Shown here piece by piece: positions 42,754 through 52,034 of a DNA stretch of 64,000 nucleotides. Origin of the DNA: Sphingorhabdus sp. (GTDB lineage: Bacteria; Pseudomonadota; Alphaproteobacteria; Sphingomonadales; Sphingomonadaceae); NCBI GenBank assembly GCA_028279555.1, contig JANQNO010000007.1, forward strand, positions 1 through 64,000, written 5' to 3'. How positions within the stretch are numbered: position 1 is the first letter of the stretch; each line of letters opens with the position of its first letter. Under the pieces are notes generated by a model. It did not search any database, was not told the DNA's origin, and was given only the letters and a program-made list of their open reading frames with translations. The position numbers and the translations under genes were made by a program.

Positions 42754-43536
42754 ATGGCCAAGGGCAACCAGGTCCAGGTGGCATCCAACACGGTCGCGAG
42801 CGATATGTCGATTGCCGACCTGGGCAAAGCGCTGGCGGCGGGCTGGCGCGATTTTCTCGGCGCGCCGCTCTTCGGGCTGTTCTTTGCCGGAATCTACGTG
42901 GTAGCAGGGATTTTCATCTATTTCGCGCTCTTTACGCGCGGAGAGATTGTCTGGCTGATACCGGCGGCTGCGGGTTTTCCGCTGCTTGCGCCCTTCATCG
43001 CGGTCGGCCTCTATGAAGTCAGCCGCAGGCGCGAGGCGGGCCTGCCACTCACCTGGAAAGCAATATTGGGCGCGCTCGGCGGGCGCGGCGAGCAGCAGAT
43101 ATTGAGCATGGGCGTGATCCTCTTTGTCGGCTTTTCCTTCTGGATGATCATTGCGCACGGTATCTTTGCGATTTTCCTGGCAGAATCGGGCATCGGATCG
43201 GAATCGCTGGAGATATTCCGCACGACCGCAGGAATGCTGATGCTGCTGGTAGGCAGTATCGTCGGCGCGCTGCTCGCAATTGCCTTTTACGCGGTCACGG
43301 TGATCAGCCTGCCCATGTTGATCGACCGCGATGTCGATTTCCTGACCGCGATTATCGTCAGCCTGGCGACGGTGCGCTCGAACGGCTTCGTCATGCTGGC
43401 TTGGGCGGCCATTCTCGCCGTTCTTCTCTTCGCCGCCATGCTGCCTTTCTTTCTGGGCCTACTAGTCCTGCTGCCGGTTCTCGCGCATGCCACCTGGCAT
43501 CTCTATAAACGAGCAGTGGGCGAGCCGGACGGCTAG
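42754..43536 (+). CDS. DUF2189 membrane protein
   Basis: 260 residues from MAKGNQVQVASN with a GGGAGAG ribosome site. About six transmembrane helices (roughly 45-65, 70-92, 125-150, 165-190, 215-235 and 236-252). The GWRDFLGAPLFGLFFAGIYV block and VGLYEVSRRREAGLP are the DUF2189 (COG5473) signature, an integral membrane family of unknown function. The FNR/FixK-like box upstream suggests oxygen-responsive expression. It is convergent with recF, with stops 2 nt apart. Confidence 0.85.
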   Translation: MAKGNQVQVASNTVASDMSIADLGKALAAGWRDFLGAPLFGLFFAGIYVVAGIFIYFALFTRGEIVWLIPAAAGFPLLAPFIAVGLYEVSRRREAGLPLTWKAILGALGGRGEQQILSMGVILFVGFSFWMIIAHGIFAIFLAESGIGSESLEIFRTTAGMLMLLVGSIVGALLAIAFYAVTVISLPMLIDRDVDFLTAIIVSLATVRSNGFVMLAWAAILAVLLFAAMLPFFLGLLVLLPVLAHATWHLYKRAVGEPDG

Positions 43537-43538
43537 GG

Positions 43539-44594
43539 TCACGAGCCCAGGCCGACAAGCTGCGCGTCTGGCCCGGCCGCTTCAAACAGGCCAGCCTCGG
43601 TGCCTGTCATCCAGACCTGACCGCCGACCTGTGCAAGCCTGTTGAAAAGCGCTTTGCGCCGTTCGGGGTCAAGATGCGCCGCCACCTCGTCGAGCAACAA
43701 TATTGGCGGTTCACCGCGCTGCTGCGCCACCAGGCGGGCATGTGCCAGGATGATCGACAGCAGCATTGCTTTCTGTTCGCCCGTCGAACAGCGCGCTGCG
43801 TCCTCCGCTTTCTTGCGGTGCTGAACAACAAGATCGCTGCGATGCGGCCCCGCCAATGTCCGGCCGGCTGCAGCATCGCGCGCTCTTCCCTCGCGCCATA
43901 TTTCGGTCAGATCTCCGCTCTCGGCAACGGTCAGCCCTCCCAATGCGAGCTGCGGAATCGCAAAGACGTCATCCGCCTGCCCGGCAAGATGATTGTCGAG
44001 CTGCTCGATCATCCCGGCGCGCGCGCGGACAATATTGCTGGCTGCTTCGGCCATGCGCGCTTCGATGGCGTCGAGCCAAGCGGGGTCCGGACGATTATCA
44101 TCCGCGAGCAGGCGATTGCGTTCGCGCATCGCCGCCTCATAGCGGCTGGAGTAGCGGGCATGCTCGGCGTGCAGCGCCAGCACCAGCCGGTCCACAAAAC
44201 GCCGCCTGCCGCCGCTTCCTTCCGAGAATAGACGATCCATCGCTGGTGTAAGCCAAAGCACGGCCAGCCATTCGGAAAGGCTGTTGATGCTGGCATTGGC
44301 ACCATTGATGCGCACCTTGCGCCTTTCGGGAGACGCAGCTTCAGTGCCCGTTCCGATGTGAATATCGCCAAGCTGGGCCGCGATCGAAAAGCCGCCCAGT
44401 CCGTTCGATCGCGCCATTTCTGCAAGCGCTGCCCGGCGCAGTCCCCTTCCAGGAACAAGCATGGAAACCGCCTCGAGGATGTTGGTTTTACCTGCGCCAT
44501 TCGGCCCGTGCAGCACCACGAAATCCTGCATTGGCTCGATCACGAACTGTGCGTGATTGCGGAAATCGCTGAGCGAAAGGCGGGTCAAAGCCAT
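43539..44594 (-). CDS. recF: DNA replication and repair protein RecF
   Basis: 351 residues. An SMC-like ATPase of the recombinational gap-repair pathway (RecFOR). Walker A is [11 protein letters not shown] near residue 35; the signature region lies around [12 protein letters not shown], and Walker B is [15 protein letters not shown] near the C-terminus. A TTG two codons upstream is a possible start; ATG 44594 is preferred. The dnaA-dnaN-recF linkage of model bacteria is absent. Its promoter must lie in the same 257-nt gap as the sigma-54 promoter of the divergent micro-protein unit. Confidence 0.93.
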   Translation of the reverse strand: MALTRLSLSDFRNHAQFVIEPMQDFVVLHGPNGAGKTNILEAVSMLVPGRGLRRAALAEMARSNGLGGFSIAAQLGDIHIGTGTEAASPERRKVRINGANASINSLSEWLAVLWLTPAMDRLFSEGSGGRRRFVDRLVLALHAEHARYSSRYEAAMRERNRLLADDNRPDPAWLDAIEARMAEAASNIVRARAGMIEQLDNHLAGQADDVFAIPQLALGGLTVAESGDLTEIWREGRARDAAAGRTLAGPHRSDLVVQHRKKAEDAARCSTGEQKAMLLSIILAHARLVAQQRGEPPILLLDEVAAHLDPERRKALFNRLAQVGGQVWMTGTEAGLFEAAGPDAQLVGLGS

Positions 44595-44742
44595 CGCCAA
44601 CCGGTGGCTCGGCCCGCGGCGAAGGTCAACCGCAATGTGAAGCTGAATGGCCGATGAACAACAATCCTAGATGTTGGGGAAAATTCCCAATATTTGGAAT
44701 CATGATGCTTGTCTGACAGCACGCTGGATTAGTTAAGTGCCT

Positions 44743-44754
44743 ATTATGCATAAT
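44743..44754. promoter_or_regulatory. Palindrome ATTATGCATAAT upstream of the sigma-54 promoter
   Basis: A perfect 12-bp dyad ending 12 nt before the -24 GG of the sigma-54 promoter. It may be an upstream activator or IHF-type site, or chance in an AT-rich gap. Confidence 0.3.
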
Positions 44755-44764
44755 TTAAACTAAA

Positions 44765-44782
44765 TTGGCACGTTCTCTGCTA
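44765..44782 (+). promoter_or_regulatory. Sigma-54 (-24/-12) promoter for the micro-protein/PspC unit
   Basis: TTGGCACGTTCTCTGCTA contains the GG-N10-GC core (GG at 44767-44768, GC at 44779-44780) and the TGGCAC half of the consensus. Transcription would start near 44792, about 60 nt before the first micro-protein ATG. In enterobacteria, psp operons are transcribed from sigma-54 promoters by PspF, which fits the downstream pspC. Confidence 0.65.
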
Positions 44783-44851
44783 CGCTTTGGGTGTAACCAA
44801 CAGAGATTATCAAACGAAACCAACCAAGTTCAAATTGAAAGGAAAATGAAA

Positions 44852-44971
44852 ATGACCCTCTCCACTTCCAAGCATTTCACCGCAGCATTCGCAGCTCTCT
44901 TCACCGCCGCTCTTTTTGTCGGCACGAGCATTGCTCCTGCTGTTAACGTCTATTCTTCGGTCGCCGCATAA
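44852..44971 (+). CDS. 39-residue membrane micro-protein, first tandem copy
   Basis: It reads MTLSTSKHFTAAFAALFTAA and then LFVGTSIAPAVNVYSSVAA. One hydrophobic helix at about 9-28 is flanked by a short polar start and an AVN-Y-S tail. An ATG two codons earlier exists, but the parallel second copy starts at MTLS, and AAAGGA sits 9 nt before this ATG. It is 27 of 39 residues identical to the next gene, so the two are recent duplicates. First gene after the sigma-54 promoter. Confidence 0.72.
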   Translation: MTLSTSKHFTAAFAALFTAALFVGTSIAPAVNVYSSVAA

Positions 44972-45009
44972 CCGGCACCACAATAAACAATCATAAAAAG
45001 GAAAAAACG

Positions 45010-45129
45010 ATGACCCTCTCCGCTTCAAACCACCTCGCCGCCGCTTTCGCCGCTGTGCTCACCGCCATCCTTTTCGTTGGCACCAGCGTAGCTCCGGCAG
45101 TGAACGCCTATGCAAGTCTGGCTGCCTGA
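45010..45129 (+). CDS. 39-residue membrane micro-protein, second tandem copy
   Basis: It reads MTLSASNHLAAAFAAVLTAI and then LFVGTSVAPAVNAYASLAA, with AAAAAGGAAAAAA before the ATG. It has the same length and layout as the first copy, with conservative substitutions at third-position-like spacing, suggesting selection on the protein. A small CTGCC/GGCAG hairpin overlaps the stop. pspC follows 51 nt later. The family is unknown to me; a membrane-stress micro-peptide is a reasonable inference. Confidence 0.72.
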   Translation: MTLSASNHLAAAFAAVLTAILFVGTSVAPAVNAYASLAA

Positions 45130-45180
45130 CCGGCAGTTAGCCAAATAGTTTCAACACTCTCTTCGACAAAGGAAAGCTTA

Positions 45181-45357
45181 ATGTCTAAACTCGTTTTGGA
45201 TCGCGCCAATAAAAAACTGCTCGGCGTATGCGCTGGCCTCGCCAACTGGTCGGGAATTGATGTCGGCATAATGCGGATCATCTTCGTCCTCGCCACGTTG
45301 GTTGGCGTCGGATCACCGATCCTGATTTACGTTATTTTAGCCTTGATACTTGACTGA
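45181..45357 (+). CDS. pspC: PspC domain protein
   Basis: 58 residues from MSKLVLDRANKKLLGVCAGL with one transmembrane helix (about 30-55). KLLGVCAGLANWSGID, then the MRIIFVLATLVG helix, is the PspC domain of the phage-shock response, an inner-membrane sensor of envelope damage. A GACAAAGGAAAG ribosome site precedes it. It consists of little more than the domain. No pspA, pspB or pspF is present in this window. Confidence 0.88.
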   Translation: MSKLVLDRANKKLLGVCAGLANWSGIDVGIMRIIFVLATLVGVGSPILIYVILALILD

Positions 45358-45428
45358 ATTTTTTACTTGCCATCTGCTAGTTGAAGCCTGCATTAAGCGC
45401 TACTGTTGAGGCAATTTACAAGGTGAGC

Positions 45429-45764
45429 ATGGCGGGCGACAACTCCGAAGGCGAAGACCATGGTGTCAATGCCCGTGAGCATGGGCGTGACGCCGTGGCC
45501 ATCTATGCCGATATCCGCGAGCATGGTGCCGGCAAATACAAGGTTCACATCATCGATCTGTCGCAATCGGGTTTTCGGATCAAAACCTCCTCGGTCTTGC
45601 GCGATGACCGCTCTCTTTTTCTGACCATTCCCGGCTATGCGCCGCTTGAAGCCAGAGTGGCTTGGCATCGTGGCAATGAATATGGCTGCCGTTTCCTAAG
45701 CCCGCTGCATGAAGCGATTTACGAGCATATCGTAAAAACCCACCCCTCGTTGAAGGTAGAGTGA
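45429..45764 (+). CDS. PilZ domain protein
   Basis: 111 residues from MAGDNSEGED with an AAGGTGAG ribosome site. PilZ pattern: the NAREHGRDAVAIYAD strand, then HIIDLSQSGFRIKTSS, matching D-x-S-x-x-G, and the LEARVAWHRGNEYGCRFLS end. The upstream basic residues (RxxxR-like) are present as REHGR, so c-di-GMP binding is plausible. Its stop overlaps the GTG start of the nuclease gene, implying coupling. Confidence 0.82.
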   Translation: MAGDNSEGEDHGVNAREHGRDAVAIYADIREHGAGKYKVHIIDLSQSGFRIKTSSVLRDDRSLFLTIPGYAPLEARVAWHRGNEYGCRFLSPLHEAIYEHIVKTHPSLKVE

Positions 45765-46360
45765 AGCTGGGGCGTCGCCGCGGCACTGTCCTGAAATTTC
45801 CTTCCAGAAAGGGACAAGACGTCAAGAGGGGTTTACGCCTGGGCAAATCTGTCAAAGCGATATCCGTGCTGCTTCTCATGGGCGTTCTGGCCTGGGCATA
45901 TGGCAAGCTGACCGACACCCGCGAATCCATAAAGCGCCAAAATAACGAGACTGTCTTTGCTTCGGACGGCGACAGTTTTGTGATCGGGAAGCGCAAGTTT
46001 CGCCTGACCGGCGCTGATGCGCCTGAACTTCGTCAGGAATGCCAGGACAAGGCCGGAGTGCCATGGCCCTGCGGACGGGCCGCACAGGGCATGCTGACAA
46101 CATTGCTGGCGCAGCCCGGCCTGTCCTGCGAAGCCGAAGCCGCAGACCGCTTCGGCAGATCGCTCGCCACCTGCAAGACCAATCTGACGCAGGACATCGC
46201 CGCCGAAATGGTGTCCTCCGGGATGGCAGTCAGCAACGAATTTTACGGATTGCGTGACTATGGCGACGAAGAAGACGCTGCGCGCGATGCCAAAAAGGGA
46301 GTCTGGCAGGGAGAGTTTCAGCATCCCAAAGAATGGCGCGCGGCCAACCCCTGGCTCTGA
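45761..46360 (+). CDS. Thermonuclease (SNase-like) family protein, GTG start
   Basis: 199 residues. An N-terminal basic segment and a transmembrane helix or uncleaved signal (about 32-48) precede an SNase-fold domain (about 65-190): DGDSFVIGKRKFRLTGADAPE, DRFGRSLATC and GMAVSNEFYG, with Arg and Asp/Glu residues in the catalytic positions. Family enzymes cleave DNA or RNA with calcium. It is probably membrane-tethered with the domain in the periplasm. The GTG start overlaps the PilZ stop. Its stop abuts that of the convergent ketoacyl synthase. Confidence 0.87.
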   Translation: MKLGRRRGTVLKFPSRKGQDVKRGLRLGKSVKAISVLLLMGVLAWAYGKLTDTRESIKRQNNETVFASDGDSFVIGKRKFRLTGADAPELRQECQDKAGVPWPCGRAAQGMLTTLLAQPGLSCEAEAADRFGRSLATCKTNLTQDIAAEMVSSGMAVSNEFYGLRDYGDEEDAARDAKKGVWQGEFQHPKEWRAANPWL

Positions 46361-47485
46361 TCACCCTGCCTTGCGGACGAATACGCTCCCGGCGGAATAG
46401 CCTGCCCCGAAAGAGCAGATCAGCCCGGTATCGCCAGCGGCCAGATCCTCGCTGTGCTTGTGGAAAGCAATGATCGATCCGGCGCTGGACGTGTTGGCGT
46501 AGGTATCGAGCACAGTCGGGCTTTCATCTTCGCTCGCCTCATGGCCCAGAACCCGCTGCGCGATCAGCCGGTTCATGCCGGCATTGGCCTGATGCAGCCA
46601 GAGCCTGCGAAGCTCCTCTCCTTTCAGACCCAGCCGCTCGGCATGATCGAGGATCATCTGGGCGACCATCGGAACCACTTCCTTGAAGACCTTGCGCCCT
46701 TCCTGAATGAACAGCTTGTCGGTATCGGGGCTGTCCTGCTCGATTCCGCCATGAGTCCGGTTCAGAAAGCCGAAGTTGTTGCGGATATTGTTCGAAAACT
46801 GGGTCTTCAGATTGGTGCCCAATATTTCCCAATGCTGCTTTGGCGCGATTGAAATTTCTTCGACCAGAACCGCCGTGGCGACATCGCCAAAGATGAAGTG
46901 GCTGTCGCGGTCGCGCCAATTGAGATGACCGGATGTAATCTCGGGGCTCACCACCAAAACCGATTTGGCACTGCCCGACCGGACATAGTCGGCTGCCGTC
47001 TGGATTCCGAAAGTGGCCGACGAGCATGCGACATTCATGTCGAATGCAAAGCCCTCCTCCATGCCGAGTTCGGCCTGAATTTCGACCGCCATGGCCGGAT
47101 AGGCACGCTGCATATTGGAAGCCGCGCACAGCACGGCATCGACAGCGCCTGCTTCGCGTCCTGCGGCCGCCAATGCCGCATTTGCAGCCTTTACGCCGAT
47201 CTCGGCCATTACCGAAACCTGCTCGTTCGGTCTTTCTTCAAGTCTGGGGCACATAATGTCCGGATCGAGCACCGATGCCTTGTCCACGACATGGCGCGAT
47301 TTGATACCGCTCGCTTTCTCGATAAACTCGACCGAGCTGTGGATCAGCGGTTCGGCATCGGGATGCTCGGCATTATATTTGTCGGCATAGGCATTGTAGC
47401 TTGCCACCAGCTCTTCATTGCTGATGCTTTCTTCAGGCGTGAAAAGACCGGTCGACGAAATGACCGGGACGAATTGGCTTGTCAT
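46361..47485 (-). CDS. Beta-ketoacyl-ACP synthase III, PA3286 type
   Basis: 374 residues, longer than E. coli FabH. The Cys-His-Asn triad is visible as NVACSSATFG, LHQANAGMN and YANTSSAG. The FIEKASGIKSRHVVDKA, RDRDSHFIFGD and NNIRNNFGFLNR blocks match the Pseudomonas PA3286 type, which condenses medium-chain acyl-CoA from beta-oxidation with malonyl-ACP. Together with the nearby acyltransferase and FadJ-like genes, this suggests local recycling of acyl chains, though the strands differ. Confidence 0.9.
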   Translation of the reverse strand: MTSQFVPVISSTGLFTPEESISNEELVASYNAYADKYNAEHPDAEPLIHSSVEFIEKASGIKSRHVVDKASVLDPDIMCPRLEERPNEQVSVMAEIGVKAANAALAAAGREAGAVDAVLCAASNMQRAYPAMAVEIQAELGMEEGFAFDMNVACSSATFGIQTAADYVRSGSAKSVLVVSPEITSGHLNWRDRDSHFIFGDVATAVLVEEISIAPKQHWEILGTNLKTQFSNNIRNNFGFLNRTHGGIEQDSPDTDKLFIQEGRKVFKEVVPMVAQMILDHAERLGLKGEELRRLWLHQANAGMNRLIAQRVLGHEASEDESPTVLDTYANTSSAGSIIAFHKHSEDLAAGDTGLICSFGAGYSAGSVFVRKAG

Positions 47486-47602
47486 TAAAAGATCCCGCTA
47501 TGTCTGTTTGGCCATATTTCTAAACCCGCTGCCGATAAGGCACAAGCCAATTGCATCATCGCTGCCAAACCGGCATGACGATATTCGGAGAGAGGAACAT
47601 TC

Positions 47603-48205
47603 ATGGCATTGCATGAGCGCAGGCCCAGCCTGCTGTCGCGATTTGTACGCTGGGTCATCTTGCGCTTTTATAAATTGTTCGGCTGGACAGCCTTCGGCGA
47701 AGTCCCCGAGCCGCGCCGCTTTGTGCTCGTGGCAGCGCCGCACACCAGCAATTGGGACTTTGTGTTTTTTGCCGGACTGACGGCAGACCTTGGATTCCAG
47801 CCGCATTTCATGGCAAAAAAATCGCTCTTTCGCTGGCCCTGGAAGAATTTTCTGCTCGATCTGGGGGGTATTCCGATCGATCGCAGCAAAGCCGGCAATA
47901 TCGTCGACCAGATGGCCGAGGAATTTGCGCGGCGAAAGGAGTTTATGCTGACGATCGCGCCGGAAGGAACGCGCGGCGAAGTCGGTAAATGGAAGACGGG
48001 CTTCTATCATATCGCGATGGCCGCCAATGTCCCGCTTGTCATCGGCATGATGGATTACGGGAAAAAGCGAGGCGGATTGGGGCCGACCATCATGCCGACA
48101 GGAGATTTCGATGCCGATATGGCCAGGATCAAACCCTATTATGACAGCGTCCTCCCGAAACATCCCGAACGCGCCGTTAAAAAAATCACCGGCAAGGAAG
48201 AATAG
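47603..48205 (+). CDS. Lysophospholipid acyltransferase family protein
   Basis: 200 residues with a GGAGAGAGGAA ribosome site. PlsC-type motifs: HTSNWD (the H-x4-D catalytic pair), FMAKKSLFRWPW, GGIPIDRS and APEGTRG. It transfers an acyl chain to lysophosphatidate or a similar glycerolipid, probably at the inner membrane via the N-terminal hydrophobic segment. It is divergent from the ketoacyl synthase gene by 117 nt and is followed by a DoxX-like gene. Confidence 0.88.
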   Translation: MALHERRPSLLSRFVRWVILRFYKLFGWTAFGEVPEPRRFVLVAAPHTSNWDFVFFAGLTADLGFQPHFMAKKSLFRWPWKNFLLDLGGIPIDRSKAGNIVDQMAEEFARRKEFMLTIAPEGTRGEVGKWKTGFYHIAMAANVPLVIGMMDYGKKRGGLGPTIMPTGDFDADMARIKPYYDSVLPKHPERAVKKITGKEE

Positions 48206-48274
48206 CGCCCATCGGTAACGAACCGGGCCGCATCGCCGAATAACGTCTGGATATTCAACTGGGGAGTATTATCA

Positions 48275-48700
48275 ATGAAAGCGGCAAGCCTACTTTTTCT
48301 GCGCATTTCAACTGCGCTGCTCATAATAATCTGGGGATTGATCAAGGTGCGCGCGCCGGACAAGGCCATCGGCGTTTCTGAAAAATATTACGGCGGCATG
48401 GTTTCGGCCGAGATGCTGCAAATGCCATGGGGGCTGTTTCAGGTTGCGATTGGACTACTCGTGATTCTCGGGCTGTTTCGCCGCATCGTTTATCCCTTGC
48501 AGGCCGCAATATTGGTCATCGGCGCGCTCGCCATATGGAACCACATACTCGACCCGTTCGGCCTGTATCTGTTTGGCGAAGATGGCGGCGCGAATATTCT
48601 CTTCTTCCCTTCGCTATGCCTGGCGGCGGCAACGCTTGTTGTCTGGGCATTTATCGATGAAGACAAGCTGTCGCTGGATGTGAAACGCACCAAAGGCTAA
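48275..48700 (+). CDS. DoxX-like membrane protein
   Basis: 141 residues with four predicted helices (about 5-22, 48-68, 72-92 and 105-125). The overall four-helix layout with a [11 protein letters not shown] loop after helix 1 resembles DoxX/SURF4-type proteins. The function is unknown; family members are linked to thiosulfate or quinone-linked redox. It has a CTGGGGAG ribosome site and is upstream of the fadJ-like gene by 58 nt. Confidence 0.72.
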   Translation: MKAASLLFLRISTALLIIIWGLIKVRAPDKAIGVSEKYYGGMVSAEMLQMPWGLFQVAIGLLVILGLFRRIVYPLQAAILVIGALAIWNHILDPFGLYLFGEDGGANILFFPSLCLAAATLVVWAFIDEDKLSLDVKRTKG

Positions 48701-48758
48701 GGCTTGGCTCCAGACGTTTTGCCCGATTCTGCGGGTAACTGCGACGAAGGAGTATGCG

Positions 48759-50795
48759 ATGCCTGTTGTCACCACCGAACGCCATGATGATATCCTCGTC
48801 ATCATCTCAGACAATCCGCCCGTCAATGCGCTCCGGCAGGCTGTCCGCGAAGGACTGGTGGCCGGTATCGATGAGGCCATGTCCGATGACAGCGTGCAGG
48901 CGGTCGTAATCCGCTGTGACGGCAGGACATTTTTCGCGGGCGCGGATATCACCGAATTTGGCAAAGCGATGAAGGGCCCTAGCCTGCTCGAAGCCATAGA
49001 CCGGATGGAGGCAAGCGAAAAACCGGTGGTTGCCGCCATCCACGGCACGGCGCTGGGCGGAGGGTGCGAGGTTGCGCTTGCCTGCCACTACCGGGTTGCG
49101 GTTCCTTCGGCCAAGCTGGGCCTGCCGGAGGTCAAGCTGGGGCTGATACCGGGGGCTGCGGGAACGCAGCGTCTGCCCCGACTGGCGGGGGCGGAGGCTG
49201 CGCTACCTATGGTCGCCATCGGCAACCCGATTTCCGCCCAGAAAGCCCAGAGCATTGGTCTGGTCGACAAGATCGTTGGCGAAGACAGCCTCGCAGCAGA
49301 CGCAATTGCCTTTGCCCGCGAGCAGATCGGCAAGCCGGTTCCGCGCGCGTCGGAGGGTACTGCCAATGAAGATGGCGTGAAGAATCCGGCGATATTCGAT
49401 GAATTCCGCCAGAAAATGGCGCGCAAAATTCGTGGCTTCGATGCGCCCAATGCCGGGATAGAGGCGGTCAAGGCAGCGGGTGAACTGTCTTACCAGGAGG
49501 GCGTTGCCAGGGAACGCGAGCTGTTTCTGAAACTGATGGCCGGTACCCAGTCGGCGGCAATGCGGCATTATTTCTTTGCAGAGCGCGCCGCAGGCAAAAT
49601 TGACGGCATTGATCCGGCGACCCCGCTCATTCCAATCAGCAAAGTCGGCGTGATTGGCGCCGGCACGATGGGCGGCGGCATTGCGATGAATTTCCTCTCG
49701 GCTGGAGTGCCTGTGACAATCGTCGAAATGAAGCGGGAAGCGCTCGATCGCGGCACCGGCGTAATGCGCAAGAATTACGAGAATACGGCGAGGCGCGGCC
49801 GTATGACGATGGAACAGGCCCAGACGGCCATGTCCCTGCTGACCCCCAGCCTGTCCTATGACGATCTGGCCGATTGCGATCTCGTGATTGAGGCAGTTTT
49901 CGAAGATATGGGCGTCAAAAAGGAGGTGTTCGGAAAACTCGACAGCATCGTCAAAAAGGGCGCTATTCTCGCTTCCAACACCAGCTATCTCGATGTGAAT
50001 GAGATCGCTTCGGCAACGAAGCGCCCGGAATATGTGCTCGGCATGCATTTCTTCTCACCGGCCAATATCATGAAGCTGCTGGAGCTGGTGCGCGGCGAAA
50101 AGACCGCCGATGACGTGTTGCTGACGGTCATGAAGCTGTCGAAGAAGATCGGGAAGATCGCGGCCGTTTCGGGCGTGTGCCCCGGTTTCATCGGCAATCG
50201 CATGCTCAGCCCGCGGCAGCAGCAGGCCAATGCGATGATCATGGAAGGTGCCAACTATTGGGAAGTCGACGACGTTCTGCTCGAATTCGGCTTTCCGATG
50301 GGGCCGTTTCAGATGAGCGATCTGGCAGGGATCGACATTGGCTGGCACCGCGATCCGGACAAAATCGAGACAATGCGCGATGCGCTTTGCGCGGCTGGCC
50401 GCTGGGGGCAGAAGGTCGGCAAGGGCTTTTACGACTATGACGAGGCCCGCCAGCGCACGCCATCCGACGAGGTGAAAGCGCTGATCGCCGAATGGGCTGC
50501 AAAAGAAGGAAAAGAGCAGCGGGAGATTTCGAAGGACGAAATTCACGAACGCCTGCTCTATCCGATGGTCAATGAAGGCGCGATGATCCTGGAAGAAGGC
50601 ATGGCCCAGCGCGCAAGCGATATCGACGTTGTCTGGATCAACGGCTATGGCTGGCCGCTCTATACAGGCGGCCCGATGTTCTGGGCGGATACAATCGGCC
50701 TTGATGCGATCGTTGCCGGGCTGGAGAAACATGGCCTGCCAGTGGCAGAAATGCTGAGCAAGAAAGCGGCTGCCGGCGAGACTTTCAACGGCTAA
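48759..50795 (+). CDS. fadJ: Bifunctional enoyl-CoA hydratase/3-hydroxyacyl-CoA dehydrogenase
   Basis: 678 residues with a GAAGGAG ribosome site. N-terminal crotonase domain (about 1-190) with the oxyanion loop region [18 protein letters not shown] and the catalytic Glu in [16 protein letters not shown]. The NAD-binding domain starts near residue 295 ([18 protein letters not shown]) and is followed by 3HCDH C-terminal domains (about 470-675). It performs two middle steps of beta-oxidation. No thiolase is adjacent. The length and order fit FadJ/peroxisomal-type enzymes. Confidence 0.93.
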   Translation: MPVVTTERHDDILVIISDNPPVNALRQAVREGLVAGIDEAMSDDSVQAVVIRCDGRTFFAGADITEFGKAMKGPSLLEAIDRMEASEKPVVAAIHGTALGGGCEVALACHYRVAVPSAKLGLPEVKLGLIPGAAGTQRLPRLAGAEAALPMVAIGNPISAQKAQSIGLVDKIVGEDSLAADAIAFAREQIGKPVPRASEGTANEDGVKNPAIFDEFRQKMARKIRGFDAPNAGIEAVKAAGELSYQEGVARERELFLKLMAGTQSAAMRHYFFAERAAGKIDGIDPATPLIPISKVGVIGAGTMGGGIAMNFLSAGVPVTIVEMKREALDRGTGVMRKNYENTARRGRMTMEQAQTAMSLLTPSLSYDDLADCDLVIEAVFEDMGVKKEVFGKLDSIVKKGAILASNTSYLDVNEIASATKRPEYVLGMHFFSPANIMKLLELVRGEKTADDVLLTVMKLSKKIGKIAAVSGVCPGFIGNRMLSPRQQQANAMIMEGANYWEVDDVLLEFGFPMGPFQMSDLAGIDIGWHRDPDKIETMRDALCAAGRWGQKVGKGFYDYDEARQRTPSDEVKALIAEWAAKEGKEQREISKDEIHERLLYPMVNEGAMILEEGMAQRASDIDVVWINGYGWPLYTGGPMFWADTIGLDAIVAGLEKHGLPVAEMLSKKAAAGETFNG

Positions 50796-50813
50796 CGCGC
50801 ATAACCATATTGG

Positions 50814-52034
50814 CTATTTCACAAGCCAGATTTCACCATAGCCGTTAAATGCCGGAGCGATTTTGTGCTGCGGTTTCTTGTCAGGCGCAAAGGCCAGATT
50901 CGGAAAGCGCTCGAACAGCATGGGCAAGGCAATCCGCCCCTGCGCCTTGCCCAGCGCAGCGCCAAGGCAATAATGCGCACCGCCGCCAAAGGCGAAATGA
51001 TTGATTTTCTCGCGGGTGATATCGAACGCCTCCGGCTGCGCGTTCATTTCAGGATCAAAATGCACCCCGAAGAGCGACATATGCAGCGTATCGCCGGCCT
51101 TCACCTGCTTGTCGGCGACCTCCATATCCTCATGCGCGCTGCGCAGCACCTGCGCGACCGGCGGCTCGATCCGCAATATCTCATCGAGCGCATTCTCGAT
51201 CAGCGACGGGTCGGCTTTCAGCTTTTCGAGCTGCTCGGGATTTTTGAGGAACTGGACGACCCCGCTCGAAATCATGTCCGTGGTCGTGCTGTTGCCGGCA
51301 ATCAGCAGCAAGCGAATGAGCAGCACGAGCTCTTCGGTCGTGGCCTTTTCCCCTTCTTCTTCGGCGCCGGCAAGGCCGCTGATCAGATCGTCACCAGGAT
51401 TGTCGCGCCGTTTGTCGACCTCGCGCGCCAGATAGTCCGCAAGCACGGTGGTCGATTCCTCGTAGAGCGCCGTTTGTTCCTCGCTGCGGAAGGGGTTGAG
51501 CGCCTGCATGCAGCCTAGCGACCATCGCCGGAAATCGCGGCGATCTGCGGCATTGATGCCTAGGAGCTCGGCCATCACCGTTGTCGGTAGCGGCGAACCG
51601 AAGAGCTGAATGAAGTCGAACTCGTCCTGCTCCGCTTCGATATCATCGGCGAGCTCATTTGCGATCTTCTCGATCTTCGGAAGCATCGCGTTGACTGCGC
51701 GCTGATTGAAGGCTTGCAAGACCAGCCCGCGCAACCGGCCATGCTCGGGATCGTCCATCATCAGAATGGAGAGTTCCTTGCTGTTATTGCCGTAGAGCGT
51801 TTGCGAAAAACTGCCCGGATTGGCCTTTTTCGGATCGGCATTCAGCTTGCGGTTCTTTATCAGTTCCGACACTTCCCGCCCGCGCGTCAGAAAATAGCGG
51901 TTCAGCTGCTCATCCTTGTGCACCGGGTCGGCTTCGCGCAGCGGCTTCAGCTTTTCCCAGGGGCATTCGCGGTAGACCGGATCCATCGCCGAGAGTTGAT
52001 ATCCGGTAGGCAAAGCATCTTTTTCTTCAGACAT
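50814..52034 (-). CDS. Cytochrome P450
   Basis: 406 residues from MSEEKDALPTGYQLS with an AGGAAGAA ribosome site; the upstream frame overlaps rsh and is not P450-like. Motifs: I-helix LLLIAGNSTTTD (A/G-G-x-x-T), the E-x-x-R of LDEILRIEPP, and the heme loop FAFGGGAHYCLG with the thiolate Cys. It is a soluble bacterial class needing ferredoxin and reductase, which are not visible here. The start overlaps the rsh stop by 8 nt. Substrate unknown. Confidence 0.92.
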   Translation of the reverse strand: MSEEKDALPTGYQLSAMDPVYRECPWEKLKPLREADPVHKDEQLNRYFLTRGREVSELIKNRKLNADPKKANPGSFSQTLYGNNSKELSILMMDDPEHGRLRGLVLQAFNQRAVNAMLPKIEKIANELADDIEAEQDEFDFIQLFGSPLPTTVMAELLGINAADRRDFRRWSLGCMQALNPFRSEEQTALYEESTTVLADYLAREVDKRRDNPGDDLISGLAGAEEEGEKATTEELVLLIRLLLIAGNSTTTDMISSGVVQFLKNPEQLEKLKADPSLIENALDEILRIEPPVAQVLRSAHEDMEVADKQVKAGDTLHMSLFGVHFDPEMNAQPEAFDITREKINHFAFGGGAHYCLGAALGKAQGRIALPMLFERFPNLAFAPDKKPQHKIAPAFNGYGEIWLVK

